From positions 1 through 64,000 of the forward strand of contig CAMVDR010000001.1 in assembly GCA_947166295.1 (NCBI GenBank): a DNA stretch of 64,000 nucleotides, written 5' to 3'. Both the position numbers and the translations under genes were made by a program. The notes below the pieces were generated by a model that did no database searches, had not been told where the DNA came from, and saw only the letters and a list, made by a program, of their open reading frames with translations. This stretch comes from an uncultured Candidatus Saccharibacteria bacterium. Lineage in GTDB: Bacteria; Patescibacteriota; Saccharimonadia; Saccharimonadales; Saccharimonadaceae. How positions within the stretch are numbered: position 1 is the stretch's first letter; each line of letters begins with the position of its first letter. This document shows, piece after piece, positions 51,501-60,313 of this stretch.

Positions 51501-52595
51501 ATGCAACGCAATAAAGAAATTGTTAAAATTAGCATTTACGGGATTTTGGTCAATTTAATTTTGGTGGGCTTTAAGGCTGTGGTGGGGCTGATTGCAAATT
51601 CTATTTCTATCATCTTGGACGCGGTAAATAACTTGACAGACGTATTGTCATCCGTGGTGACGATAGTAGGGCTAAGACTAGCAACCAAAAGGCCAGACCG
51701 CAAACATCCGTTTGGCTATGGTAGGGTAGAGTATTTTTCGGCGGCGGTGGTAGCAGTGATTGTGCTAGTGGCAGGCGTGATGGCATTTAAAGAATCTATT
51801 GAAAAGATTATTACGCCAGAAGAAGCAGATTATTCGGTGGCGTCGCTTGTGATAATTGCGGTGGCGGTGCTGGTAAAGTTTTTCTTCGGGCGATTTGTGA
51901 AGAATAAAGGGAAAGCGCTGAACTCTGGAAGTTTGGTGGCGAGTGGGGTAGATGCGATATCGGATGCGGCACTTTCGCTATCTGTGCTGGTGGGTGCGAT
52001 AATTAGTTTTATTTGGCATATTAGTTTGGAAGGTTATATTGGTATATTGATTGCGGTAATGATTATTAAGACGGCTGTAGAAATTATGCGCGATGCGGTG
52101 AATGATTTGATCGGTGCGCGAGTGGATGACGAGATAATTGCTAGAGTAAAGAAAACGATTGAGAGGTTTGGCGAAGTGCAAGGGGTGTATGACCTAGCTC
52201 TACATAATTATGGGCCGAATAAGATTATCGCAAGTGCGCATATACAAGTGGGTGACGAACTACATACTAGGGAAATTCATCGGCTTTCGCGACAGATAGA
52301 AGTGCAGGTTTATGAAAAATACGGCATTATTTTGACTTTGGGTGTATATGCGGCGAACGAAAGTGGTAAATATAAGAAAATGAAGCATGAGGTAGAAGCT
52401 ATAGTAAAAGATTATCCTACAGTGGTGCAAGTGCATGGATTTTATGTGGACGAGGAAGAAAAAGTGATATTTCTGGATTTAGTGTTTTCGTTTGAAGAAA
52501 AAGATGCGGCAGCGAAAATGCGAGAAATCCAAGGGGAAATTAAGAAATTGTATCCTGGATATAAAGTATATACCGTGCTGGATACGGATATTTGA
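51501..52595 (+). CDS. Cation diffusion facilitator (CDF) metal transporter
   Basis: 364 aa. Six membrane helices; TM2 has SIILDAVNNLTDVLSS and TM5 has GVDAISDAALS, the paired metal-site motifs. The usual His of zinc CDFs at the TM2 site is Asn here (D40..N43/44..D47), and KHPFGYGRVEYFSA follows. The C-terminal cytoplasmic domain (about 215-364) is longer than minimal. Exports a divalent metal, possibly Mn or Fe (inference from the motif). Confidence 0.92.
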   Translation: MQRNKEIVKISIYGILVNLILVGFKAVVGLIANSISIILDAVNNLTDVLSSVVTIVGLRLATKRPDRKHPFGYGRVEYFSAAVVAVIVLVAGVMAFKESIEKIITPEEADYSVASLVIIAVAVLVKFFFGRFVKNKGKALNSGSLVASGVDAISDAALSLSVLVGAIISFIWHISLEGYIGILIAVMIIKTAVEIMRDAVNDLIGARVDDEIIARVKKTIERFGEVQGVYDLALHNYGPNKIIASAHIQVGDELHTREIHRLSRQIEVQVYEKYGIILTLGVYAANESGKYKKMKHEVEAIVKDYPTVVQVHGFYVDEEEKVIFLDLVFSFEEKDAAAKMREIQGEIKKLYPGYKVYTVLDTDI

Positions 52596-52669
52596 CATTT
52601 TAGCATAAGTGTGATATGATGAGAGTAGGGGATTGATTTTGAGTGGCTTAATATGTTATAATAGTGGGT

Positions 52670-52755
52670 GGAAAGGTGGCCGAGTGGTTGAAGGCACTGG
52701 TCTTGAAAACCAGAGACGGAAACGTCCGCAGGTTCGAATCCTGTCCTTTCCGCCA
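52670..52755 (+). tRNA. tRNA-Ser (TGA)
   Basis: 86 nt, class II, encoded CCA. Acceptor GGAAAGG/CCTTTCC, anticodon stem CTGGT/ACCAG with loop CTTGAAA (anticodon TGA), long variable arm GACGGAAACGTC, T arm CAGG/CCTG. TATAAT lies at about 52656. Confidence 0.95.
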
Positions 52756-52760
52756 AGTTA

Positions 52761-52785
52761 AAATCGCCAATCTCGGCGTTTTTTC
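52761..52785 (+). terminator. Intrinsic terminator of tRNA-Ser
   Basis: CGCC-AATCTC-GGCG flanked by an A run and TTTTTT. Confidence 0.6.
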
Positions 52786-52931
52786 TTGCTCGCTCTACCA
52801 ATAGTAGCACTTCGCAAGAAGAAAACACCAATCTTGACGATTTTAACTCCGGCGGATTCAATAATAGATTCGAGCCAAGGTTCGCACCGAGCAGAGTGAG
52901 GTTTTAAAGGTTTAAGATTTTACACCCTGCC

Positions 52932-55316
52932 TTAGCTAATCTCAATTTCGTTGGGAGTGATGTGAAGAGTGGAGCCGGGAGTGGCGTGGCCGGATAATAT
53001 GGCGGCGGCGACGATATTTTCCACGGTTTTTTGAACAATGCGGCGCATGGGGCGGGCGCCCATTTTGGGATCGTAACCTTTATCTATTAAGATTTGTTTA
53101 GCAGCGGGATCTACTACTACGGAGATTTTTTGAGGTTCGAGAGTTTTGTTAGTGGAAGCGATAATTAAGTCCAATACACCGACTAAGTCTTCTTTAGATA
53201 GAGGTTTGAAGAGGCAGATTTCGTCAAAACGGTTGAGAAATTCTGGTTTGAATTCGCCGCTAGAAATGAGGTCTTCGATTAAATCTTCTTTGAAATCTTC
53301 AATTTTGACACCGGCAGTGATTTTTTCGCGGATTTCATTGGCACCGGCATTGGAAGTGGCGATGATGATGCTGTCGCGGAAACTGACTTCGCGGTTTTTC
53401 TCGTCGCGGAGAATGCCCTCATCTAGCACTTGCAAAAGCGTAGTGAGCACAGACGGGTGGGCTTTTTCGATTTCGTCTAGGAGGATGACGGAGAATGGTT
53501 GTTTCATGACCTGGGCGGTAAGGCTGAGGCCGTCTTCGGCGCCGTCTTTGATGAGGCGCGAAACATCGTTGGCGGAAACAAATTCGTTCATGTCTAGGCG
53601 GATAATGTTATCTTCGCCATTGAAGTAGACTTCGGATAGGGTTTTGGCGAGTTCGGTTTTACCTACACCGGTGGGGCCGAGGAAAAGGAAAGTACCAATA
53701 GGACGGCCAGAATGTTTGACACCGGCACCGGCGCGACGCAAGGCATTGGCAACAGCGGAAACGGCTTCGACTTGATCGATCATACGCTCGTGGATAAGTT
53801 GTTCTAGATTTAATAATTTTTCGCGGTCTTTGGTGTCGGAGGCAACTTTAACCTTGACGCCATAAGATTTTTCTACGGCAGTAGCGACGGATTCTGCGGT
53901 GACTAGACCGTTTTCTGCATAAACGGCAGCGCTTTCTAAGAGCAGCTTGGCTTTGCCGGGCATTTCTACATCGTGAATGTATTGTTCGCTGAGGCGGTAG
54001 GCTTCAGATAAGGATTGGTAGGTGTAGATAACATTTTTTTGATATTCGAAAAATGGGACTTGGTCCATTAGGATTTTGAGGGTTTCTTCGCGGCCACTTG
54101 GGGTAACTACGATTTTATTTAAAGAATTGGCTAATGCGGGATTTTTGGCGGAGATTTCGAGGAATTTTTGGTCGTCCATAATGAGGATCATGCGGATGCG
54201 GCCAGCTTCTAGAATTGGCACAAGTAAATTGGCAATATCTACGGAACCAGGGCCTTCTTCGAAAAAGAGGTGGGCGTTATCTAGGCAGAGGATAATGTTT
54301 TTGGCGGAATAGATTTCATTGAAAATGTTGATCATTAAGTATTCTAATTCGCTATTGTCTTTGGCGGCAGAAATAAGGCTGGGTGCGTCTAGGGCAAAAA
54401 TTTGGCGATATTTTAGGGAATTTGGGATCTTGCTGTTGGCATCCATGAGGGTTTCGGCGAGGGAATTGACGATAGTGGAACGGCCAGAGCCATAGGCCCC
54501 GACAAGAGCAACATTTTGGCGACCGCCATGAGTGAAAGTTTCTACGATTTGGCTGATAATCTTGGTGTGGTCGGCCATTTGAAGCTGGATGTGAGAATTC
54601 GCGTAGCGCTCAGAAAGGTTGATGGCAAAACGCTGCAGGGTGGGTGTGTAGCCAAAGGCAAAATCGCGACCAATACCACCAGAGCGCACAGGCTTTTTGG
54701 CGTCTTTTACTAGACCGGTGAGATAATTAAACCAAATGATGCCTTGGCGAAGATCGGCTGTGGTGAGTTTGATTTGGTTGAGAACGAGCTCGGCATTAGG
54801 AAGATTTTGCACAAGTGCTACGGCCAAGATGGCACCGGTGATTTCTTCGGAATTGGTGGAGTTTAAAATGTCTTGCGCGGTGACATAGGTGGAGTCGGTA
54901 GTGGCTGGGAGAAATTCCTGGGCTTGCTGGAAGAAAGAGATTGGCAAGCCAAATCTGGCCATAATGAATGACCCGCCGCGAGTTTTGGGAAGGATTTTAA
55001 TTAAATCTGCAGGAGTGGTGTTGGGGGATAAAAGTAAAAGTAAATCTTCGGAAAGTAGATCGGTAAAACTGCCTGATTTGCCGATGGGGATTTCGTTTAA
55101 ATCGTTTTTGATCCAAAAAACTAGCATGGCTGGCAAAGCAGAAAAACCAATTAATGTCCAACCTAGTGCGATTTGGAAATACAGCAGGGCGATACCGCCA
55201 AAAAGCAAGGCGATGAAGATAACGAGCGTGAGCGCCAAGACTGGAGGGTTATTGAGTGAGCGTTTTTGATACGCTTTTTTTACGCGAGGATTTTTGGGGT
55301 CAAAAGAACTATTCAT
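52932..55316 (-). CDS. Membrane-anchored Clp-type AAA+ ATPase (ClpC/ClpB-like)
   Basis: 794 aa. Two N-terminal membrane helices (about 27-70) replace the usual soluble start. A Clp_N-like helical region follows. The first AAA module has a changed Walker A, GAYGSGRST (Arg instead of Lys), near residue 275; the second has a normal GPTGVGKTE near 548, VILLDEIEKAH, and the ClpB D2-small domain (GYDPKMGARPMRRIV). Energy coupling is therefore probably through the second module. It unfolds or remodels proteins at the membrane. It overlaps the upstream small membrane protein by four bases (ATGA). Confidence 0.9.
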   Translation of the reverse strand: MNSSFDPKNPRVKKAYQKRSLNNPPVLALTLVIFIALLFGGIALLYFQIALGWTLIGFSALPAMLVFWIKNDLNEIPIGKSGSFTDLLSEDLLLLLSPNTTPADLIKILPKTRGGSFIMARFGLPISFFQQAQEFLPATTDSTYVTAQDILNSTNSEEITGAILAVALVQNLPNAELVLNQIKLTTADLRQGIIWFNYLTGLVKDAKKPVRSGGIGRDFAFGYTPTLQRFAINLSERYANSHIQLQMADHTKIISQIVETFTHGGRQNVALVGAYGSGRSTIVNSLAETLMDANSKIPNSLKYRQIFALDAPSLISAAKDNSELEYLMINIFNEIYSAKNIILCLDNAHLFFEEGPGSVDIANLLVPILEAGRIRMILIMDDQKFLEISAKNPALANSLNKIVVTPSGREETLKILMDQVPFFEYQKNVIYTYQSLSEAYRLSEQYIHDVEMPGKAKLLLESAAVYAENGLVTAESVATAVEKSYGVKVKVASDTKDREKLLNLEQLIHERMIDQVEAVSAVANALRRAGAGVKHSGRPIGTFLFLGPTGVGKTELAKTLSEVYFNGEDNIIRLDMNEFVSANDVSRLIKDGAEDGLSLTAQVMKQPFSVILLDEIEKAHPSVLTTLLQVLDEGILRDEKNREVSFRDSIIIATSNAGANEIREKITAGVKIEDFKEDLIEDLISSGEFKPEFLNRFDEICLFKPLSKEDLVGVLDLIIASTNKTLEPQKISVVVDPAAKQILIDKGYDPKMGARPMRRIVQKTVENIVAAAILSGHATPGSTLHITPNEIEIS

Positions 55317-55693
55317 ATGGCTAGCCCCACAATGCTTAGAATAATACCGATGATTGGCAGCATGGGGATGATTGGCCAGAGGATAATGAGAATTAAGCTA
55401 GCGATGCCGCCAACGATGATGATAAGGGTGCCGGCTAAAAGTAAGATGAGTCTGGATAAGAAACCAATAAAACGTGAAACTAGGCGATCTAAAAACATGT
55501 GAAATTTGAGATCTAATGATGCGGAGCTAGAAGCGGTTTCGGCGGAGATTTGGCGGTAAGGCTTGAAAAGAGTACGAACAAGTGAAGACATCGAAAAGAA
55601 ATCTGTAATGCTGGTGAGGGAAGTGCGAGCTTTGGAAATAAATACTTGCCACCCGCGAGAATACCACCAGAAAAACATTTCGGTAATAGCCAT
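55313..55693 (-). CDS. Small membrane protein upstream of the Clp-like ATPase
   Basis: 126 aa. A soluble N-terminal part (MAITEMFFWWYSRGWQVFIS) is followed by two or three strongly hydrophobic segments (FLSRLILLLAGTLIIIVGG, LPIIGIILSIVGLAI) at the end. ATG 55693 lies six bases after TGTGTTATAAT (leaderless). Coupled to the ATPase by ATGA overlap, so a partner or adaptor is possible. Confidence 0.75.
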   Translation of the reverse strand: MAITEMFFWWYSRGWQVFISKARTSLTSITDFFSMSSLVRTLFKPYRQISAETASSSASLDLKFHMFLDRLVSRFIGFLSRLILLLAGTLIIIVGGIASLILIILWPIIPMLPIIGIILSIVGLAI

Positions 55694-55761
55694 AAGGATA
55701 TTATAACACACTATCTATTGATGGGACCTGTTGTATAAATGACAATGGGGTTGTCTACTGA

Positions 55762-57282
55762 TTATCTGACTAAGCAGCGAATAGATGCGCCGTTACCTCT
55801 ATTGTAATAATAAGAGGGATTAACGAAATTACTGCTAAGACGTAAGAATTTACCATCAGTAGCATCGTGGACTGTTCCCGCCCAATAGTCTCCGTATGTT
55901 TCTAATGAAAGTAAAGATTCCGCATAGATGTAGCCTTTTTTTGAAAACCATAGTGGCGGCATAACTAGCCCCGCATCATTATTTGTCAGACCCTTATTGT
56001 ATATATAATTTAATCTTGCAAATTCATTTGTAGAATTGGGTAAGGTTTCGGATTCGTTGGATATGATAGGCAACCTCCACCCTTTGGGGCAGATGGAGTT
56101 ACTCGCTGTATTGTTTTTATTCTGTAACGAAGCTGAGTTGTTGGAAGCTATAGCTATGGTCCAATTATAATAATCGCCTGTTGAATTATGTCCCATACCT
56201 GTATCGTCTGTTTTATTGGCGGAGCATGGTGTTGTCTTACTATTGCACCAATTGGCAACAGTAGTATCAGTAAAATCTATAGTAGTAGCACTACTGGCTG
56301 GTTGCCAATATATTATTCCATTACTTTCTGTGTAGCCATCACTATATTCTGCATATTGTTCGGTAGTGGGATCATAAGCTACATTTAAGTCTGTAGTTTG
56401 GGAATTAAGTGTAGTATTATCTGTTATATCAAAATCTAGGTTTTGTGTCATCCAGATATGTCCATCTGCTAGTTTTGTTACCCAATAGGATTTTCCATCT
56501 CTATTGTCGAAAGCAACCACAGAGTCGCCTTCGTTGGTTAGTTCATCTTCCCAATCTGCTACTTCCTGCATAATATAAGCACTGGTAGGTGGGACTGTTG
56601 AAGGGTGAGTTAATAGATATTTCACTTGCCCTAAGTATGTACCTGCAGCTTGAGTAGGAGAGATATATGTAGCATAAGTAGTAGTAAAGGATGATCCTTT
56701 CTCCATATCAGTAGTACTAGCTGGTATAGTAGCTACTCTAGTCCAATATGTAGGGACCGTGGAATAATTAGTAAATGGATCTATAATACTAGGTGGAGTA
56801 GGGGAAGTATCACCTGCCTTAAGACTTAGTTTCATAGCCCAGTTAGAAGTATCACCTGAAGTGGCTGTGCCGCTACTTATATTACTACCATTACTGCCAA
56901 TCAATGTATTATTACCTTCACTATTTAAACTATCACCAATAGCATAGACACTATAACCATTTTTATCATTACAAAAGGTAGTAAGTGTAGTTCTTCCTAT
57001 ATTATCTTCATAAGTACCATTAACTATACTAGCACTATGAGTTTCATCTACAGAACTAGATAAAGTGCAAGAACTAGGAACAGAAATAGCTAAACTATCA
57101 CTAGATGATACACGTGCAGATGAGCGAGAAACACTAAGACCGAGCACAAAGGCACAAACCACAAGAAGAGGAACAGAAGCTAACAATACATTACGGAAAG
57201 CATAGTAGAAGAAATCTACTCTACATGACATAGTTTTATGCACCTTTACTTTATGATTAGTTTTAGTGGTTCTATGGCCCAT
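55762..57282 (-). CDS. FISUMP-type surface adhesin
   Basis: About 506 aa from ATG 57282 (GTGAGGT upstream; longer starts fall in the leader). N-terminal DFFYYAFRNVLLASVPLL, SCTLSSSVDETHSAS, TFCNDKNGYSVYAIGDS, NWAMKLSLKAG and GQVKYLLTHP. FISUMP region: LADGHIWMTQNLDFDI, SICPKGWRLP, YGDYWAGTVHDATDGKF and IRCLVR. The cluster differs from the other adhesins mainly in the last 60 residues. Confidence 0.9.
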   Translation of the reverse strand: MGHRTTKTNHKVKVHKTMSCRVDFFYYAFRNVLLASVPLLVVCAFVLGLSVSRSSARVSSSDSLAISVPSSCTLSSSVDETHSASIVNGTYEDNIGRTTLTTFCNDKNGYSVYAIGDSLNSEGNNTLIGSNGSNISSGTATSGDTSNWAMKLSLKAGDTSPTPPSIIDPFTNYSTVPTYWTRVATIPASTTDMEKGSSFTTTYATYISPTQAAGTYLGQVKYLLTHPSTVPPTSAYIMQEVADWEDELTNEGDSVVAFDNRDGKSYWVTKLADGHIWMTQNLDFDITDNTTLNSQTTDLNVAYDPTTEQYAEYSDGYTESNGIIYWQPASSATTIDFTDTTVANWCNSKTTPCSANKTDDTGMGHNSTGDYYNWTIAIASNNSASLQNKNNTASNSICPKGWRLPIISNESETLPNSTNEFARLNYIYNKGLTNNDAGLVMPPLWFSKKGYIYAESLLSLETYGDYWAGTVHDATDGKFLRLSSNFVNPSYYYNRGNGASIRCLVR

Positions 57283-57311
57283 CTTTACCTCACTTATATA
57301 GTTTGCTTGAA

Positions 57312-57496
57312 CCCCCATGTGGTGCCACTATATTAATGGGGATTAACAAAAATGGCACCGCAAGGGGTGCAACAATCTAATAACGTGTACCAGAAATATC
57401 CTGATCCAGTCATCGATCAACCTTACGGCGCCGTTTAAAGACTGGAATAATGTGCTAGATATAAAATATCCGGTACATATGTTATTAAATTGTTGC
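57312..57496 (-). ncRNA. Structured 5' leader RNA of adhesin gene (copy 4)
   Basis: Outer stem GCAACAATTTAATAAC (from 57496) with GTTATTAGATTGTTGC (ending 57369), 16 bp. The inner stem TCCAGTC/GACTGGA shows loop motif GGCGCCGTAAGG (57421-57432). CCTTGCGGTGCC (57354-57365) pairs with it, or with the downstream strand TGGCACCACATGGGG. Confidence 0.75.
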
Positions 57497-57502
57497 ATTT
57501 TA

Positions 57503-57508
57503 ATTATA
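57503..57508 (-). promoter_or_regulatory. -10 box of adhesin leader (copy 4)
   Basis: GATATAAT followed by TAAAAT, then the leader stem at 57496. Confidence 0.6.
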
Positions 57509-57567
57509 TCACGCTAAAACTATTTGTGAATATTCGTAATTTGAGAAAAATGTGTTATAATGTAAAT

Positions 57568-57672
57568 ATGGCAAGAAAATTTAAAATGAAGGTTGTTTCT
57601 AAACAAAATCGCAACAACAATCACAAACATAGCGACAAGCGCAAGCACCCACGCTTGAAAAATGGTCGCTAA
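57568..57672 (+). CDS. 34-aa very basic protein
   Basis: MARKFKMKVVSKQNRN then a Lys/His/Arg/Asn-rich tail. TGTGTTATAAT ends six bases before this ATG and a strong terminator follows the stop by one base, so it is a complete one-gene unit. Size and charge suggest a ribosome-associated or nucleic-acid-binding protein, but no family is recognised. A longer upstream frame exists but lies before the predicted transcription start. Confidence 0.65.
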   Translation: MARKFKMKVVSKQNRNNNHKHSDKRKHPRLKNGR

Positions 57673-57701
57673 AGAGCCTATTTTACTTAGGCTCTTTTTT
57701 G
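57673..57701 (+). terminator. Intrinsic terminator after the 34-aa gene
   Basis: AGAGCCTA-TTTTACT-TAGGCTCT followed by TTTTT. Confidence 0.85.
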
Positions 57702-57722
57702 TTGGTCTGAAAATGCTTATGG

Positions 57723-57728
57723 TATAAT
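57723..57728 (+). promoter_or_regulatory. -10 box of leaderless pilB-like gene
   Basis: GGTATAAT followed by AATAAT and ATG 57735. Confidence 0.55.
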
Positions 57729-57734
57729 AATAAT

Positions 57735-59357
57735 ATGGATGAAAATGATATTCAGCTGAAGCGACGGGAAAATGAAGAGCAAGCGACTGCCGGACGTGCT
57801 AGAATATTGGGTTTGCCATATTTAGATACTAGAGAATTTGAAAACGAAATACCACTAGTGTCAGATCTTTTGGATGTGCAAGAAATGCACAAAGATTTTA
57901 TTATTCCACTGCAGCGAGGTGGTGGTGAAGAGCATTATCAATTTATGGTGACTAGCCAGACACCACGAACATTGATAGAAAAAATGCGTAACGAATACAC
58001 CAATGAAGGCGAGCGGGTAGACTTTTTCTTGATTTCTAATTCTGCGTATAAGGTGTTTATGTTGCGCTATGACCCGCCAAAGGTAATACAATATGATGAT
58101 ATTAAAATTGCGGGTGAGGGTGATAGCGAAACAATTGCTAGTGTATCTAAAACGCTAAGTACTGTATCTACGGAAAAGGTATTTGACTTTTTGCTAGATC
58201 AAGCAGATAAGTTGGGAGCGTCAGATATCCATATTGAAAATATGCGTGATGAAATTCGTATTCGTATGCGTGTGGATGGACTTTTGCATCCGGTGGCGAA
58301 TATTGATAGGGATAGATATCGGATATTTATGGGTGAGCTTTCGTCTAGATCTAATATATCTACGGCGGCTAATAAACCACAATCTGGGCATATGCAGAAA
58401 GAAATCCATCGTGATGGTGCGACGCATTTACTCAATATTCGCGTGGAAACTATTCCGACTATGTATGGGCAGGATGCGGTGCTAAGGTTGTTTAATTTTG
58501 ATGAATCGCTGCTTAATTTGGATTTGTTGGGGCTATCGCGTGAAGAACGGGCGGAGATAGATGAAGTGATTTCACATCCGCGCGGATTGGTGCTGATGGT
58601 AGGTCCGACTGGTTCTGGTAAATCTACTACGCTATATTCTATGCTGAACGCTTTGAATACTTCGGATAAGAAAATTATTACTTTGGAAGACCCGATCGAA
58701 TATGGGATTACGGGGATTTCGCAGATCCCGATTAATACTAATGCAGGCGGATCGTTTGCAGAGGGGTTACGCTCGGTGCTACGTTTGGACCCGGACGTAG
58801 TGATGGTGGGGGAAATTCGCGATGCAGATACAGCAAAGACTGCAATACAAGCATCTATTACAGGGCATTTGGTGCTTTCGTCTTTTCATGCAAACTCTAC
58901 GAGTGCAGCATTTTCTAGGATGATAGACTTGATTGGTGTGAACCCGATATTTGCAAGTTCTATACGGCTGATTGTGGCACAGAGGCTGGTAAGGAAGCTT
59001 TCTGACGCAAAGAAAGCGCGGCCGGCAACGGAAGCGGAACGTGATTATATCCGCGAAGTGATGAAAGGCGTGAGCGCGGATATATTATCCGATTTTGATA
59101 TGGAAAATCCGTTACTTTATGATCCGGTAACTACGGAAGAGGATCCGTTTGGATACAAAGGCCGTACGGTGATAATGGAACAATTGGTGGTAAACGATGA
59201 TATTCAGGCGTTTATTCGGGGGGATGTGGCAGATATTAATACAAAAGCGATAGAGGAAACGGCTAAACGTAACGGGATGCTGACTTTGGAGCAAAAGGGA
59301 GTATTAGCGGTGCTACGCGGCGAGACTACTTTAGAAGAAGTGTCGCGTGTGATATAA
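57735..59357 (+). CDS. GspE/PilB-type secretion ATPase
   Basis: 540 aa. N-terminal about 130 residues are variable, then the T2SSE core: GASDIHIEN, RMRVDGLLHPV, Walker A GPTGSGKSTTLYSML, Asp box EDPIEYGI, Walker B VVMVGEIRDADTA and a His box ITGHLVLSSFHANS. The tetracysteine zinc motif of many GspE proteins is not present. It powers assembly of a type IV pilus or pseudopilus; the pilin is 20 kb away and no inner-membrane PilC is in the window. Confidence 0.93.
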   Translation: MDENDIQLKRRENEEQATAGRARILGLPYLDTREFENEIPLVSDLLDVQEMHKDFIIPLQRGGGEEHYQFMVTSQTPRTLIEKMRNEYTNEGERVDFFLISNSAYKVFMLRYDPPKVIQYDDIKIAGEGDSETIASVSKTLSTVSTEKVFDFLLDQADKLGASDIHIENMRDEIRIRMRVDGLLHPVANIDRDRYRIFMGELSSRSNISTAANKPQSGHMQKEIHRDGATHLLNIRVETIPTMYGQDAVLRLFNFDESLLNLDLLGLSREERAEIDEVISHPRGLVLMVGPTGSGKSTTLYSMLNALNTSDKKIITLEDPIEYGITGISQIPINTNAGGSFAEGLRSVLRLDPDVVMVGEIRDADTAKTAIQASITGHLVLSSFHANSTSAAFSRMIDLIGVNPIFASSIRLIVAQRLVRKLSDAKKARPATEAERDYIREVMKGVSADILSDFDMENPLLYDPVTTEEDPFGYKGRTVIMEQLVVNDDIQAFIRGDVADINTKAIEETAKRNGMLTLEQKGVLAVLRGETTLEEVSRVI

Positions 59358-59365
59358 TAGTGGTT

Positions 59366-60115
59366 ATGAGTGAAAAAGTTATTTCGGACTATAATGGTTA
59401 CGATTACAAAAAAATCTTTTGGGAAGATGCGGATCGTGAATATGAAGATCAGGCAGACCGGATGGCGATACGGAAATTGCTGCCGAAGCGGATGGAAAAA
59501 TTTGCTGATATTGGCGGGGGTTATGGTAGGCTGGCAAATGAATATTTGAAGCGGGCACGTAAAGTTTATATTTTTGATTATTCTAAAACAGAACTTGCGC
59601 AAGCAAAAGAAATTTATGGTGACAAAATAGAAACCAAAGCCGGTGATATTTATGAACTGCCATTTAAAGATAACGAATTAGATGGACTGTTGATGGTGCG
59701 AGTAACTCACCATTTGAAAAATATGGATAAAGCGATTTCTGAATTATATCGCGTATTGAAGCCGGGTGGCGTAGCGGTGATAGAAGTAGCCAACAAGCGG
59801 ACTTTGCCAAAAATGGCACGGTATGTGACTGGACGAAGCAGAGTGAATCCATTTGATAAGAAAGTAGCAAACTATAAAGAAATTTCTAAAGACGGATTTT
59901 ATAACTATCATCCAAAGTATGTAGAAGAAATTTTTGATAAAGTTGGGTTTAAACGTGAGAAAGTGCTTTCTGTATCTAATTTCCGTAGTAAAGGTTTGAA
60001 GAAGATTTTTGGCACTAAGAATTTGGTAAAAATGGAAGATTCGGCACAGCAACTTTTGGCTGGCGTGAGATTTGCACCATCTATCTATTATAAGTTGAGA
60101 AAACCAGAAGAATAG
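59366..60115 (+). CDS. SAM-dependent methyltransferase (class I, UbiE-like)
   Basis: About 249 aa from ATG 59366. SAM motif I FADIGGGYGRLANEY, acidic YIFDYSKTEL, AGDIYELPFKDNELDG and RVLKPGGVAVIEV are in order. The C-terminal third is basic and ends in a small-molecule-like lid. The target is unknown. TGTGATATAAT lies seven bases before this ATG, inside the end of the pilB-like gene. Confidence 0.85.
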   Translation: MSEKVISDYNGYDYKKIFWEDADREYEDQADRMAIRKLLPKRMEKFADIGGGYGRLANEYLKRARKVYIFDYSKTELAQAKEIYGDKIETKAGDIYELPFKDNELDGLLMVRVTHHLKNMDKAISELYRVLKPGGVAVIEVANKRTLPKMARYVTGRSRVNPFDKKVANYKEISKDGFYNYHPKYVEEIFDKVGFKREKVLSVSNFRSKGLKKIFGTKNLVKMEDSAQQLLAGVRFAPSIYYKLRKPEE

Positions 60116-60117
60116 GG

Positions 60118-60123
60118 TATAAT
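60118..60123 (+). promoter_or_regulatory. -10 box of tRNA-Arg (TCT)
   Basis: GGTATAATAT just after the methyltransferase stop, about 94 bases before the tRNA. Confidence 0.5.
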
Positions 60124-60138
60124 ATATAGAGAATTGAC

Positions 60139-60210
60139 GGGGCCGTCGACTAAAAGTCGTTGACTCCCGGCATTCGGAAATATACTCAAAACAAGTTTTG
60201 GTATATTTCC
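60139..60210 (+). repeat. Duplicated tRNA 5' end and large hairpin in the tRNA leader
   Basis: GGGGCCGTCG (60139-60148) repeats the first ten bases of the mature tRNA at 60217. GGAAATATAC..GTATATTTCC (60176-60210) is a long palindrome with a TCAAAAC/GTTTTGG extension. No cloverleaf forms here. Confidence 0.55.
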
Positions 60211-60216
60211 TCATTT

Positions 60217-60291
60217 GGGGCCGTCGTTCAACGGATAGGACATATCCCCTCTAAGGATACAATGCTGGTTCGATTCCAGCCGGCCTCGCCA
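60217..60291 (+). tRNA. tRNA-Arg (TCT) with C at position 33
   Basis: 75 nt with encoded CCA. Acceptor GGGGCCG/CGGCCTC, D arm GTTC/GGAC, anticodon stem TATCC/GGATA, loop CCTCTAA, T arm GCTGG/CCAGC. Anticodon is TCT. Position 33 is C where U is nearly universal. Confidence 0.9.
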
Positions 60292-60301
60292 TTTTTTGTT
60301 G

Positions 60302-60307
60302 TATAAT
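60302..60307 (+). promoter_or_regulatory. -10 box of leaderless ABC operon
   Basis: TTGTATAAT followed by GAAAAT and ATG 60314, directly after the tRNA. Confidence 0.55.
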
Positions 60308-60313
60308 GAAAAT

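Noticed and set aside
52442..52861. Open frame antisense to the CDF gene and tRNA-Ser
   Set aside because: It contains ERTGFEPADVSVSGFQDQ, a translated tRNA-Ser complement, and overlaps a well-supported transporter.
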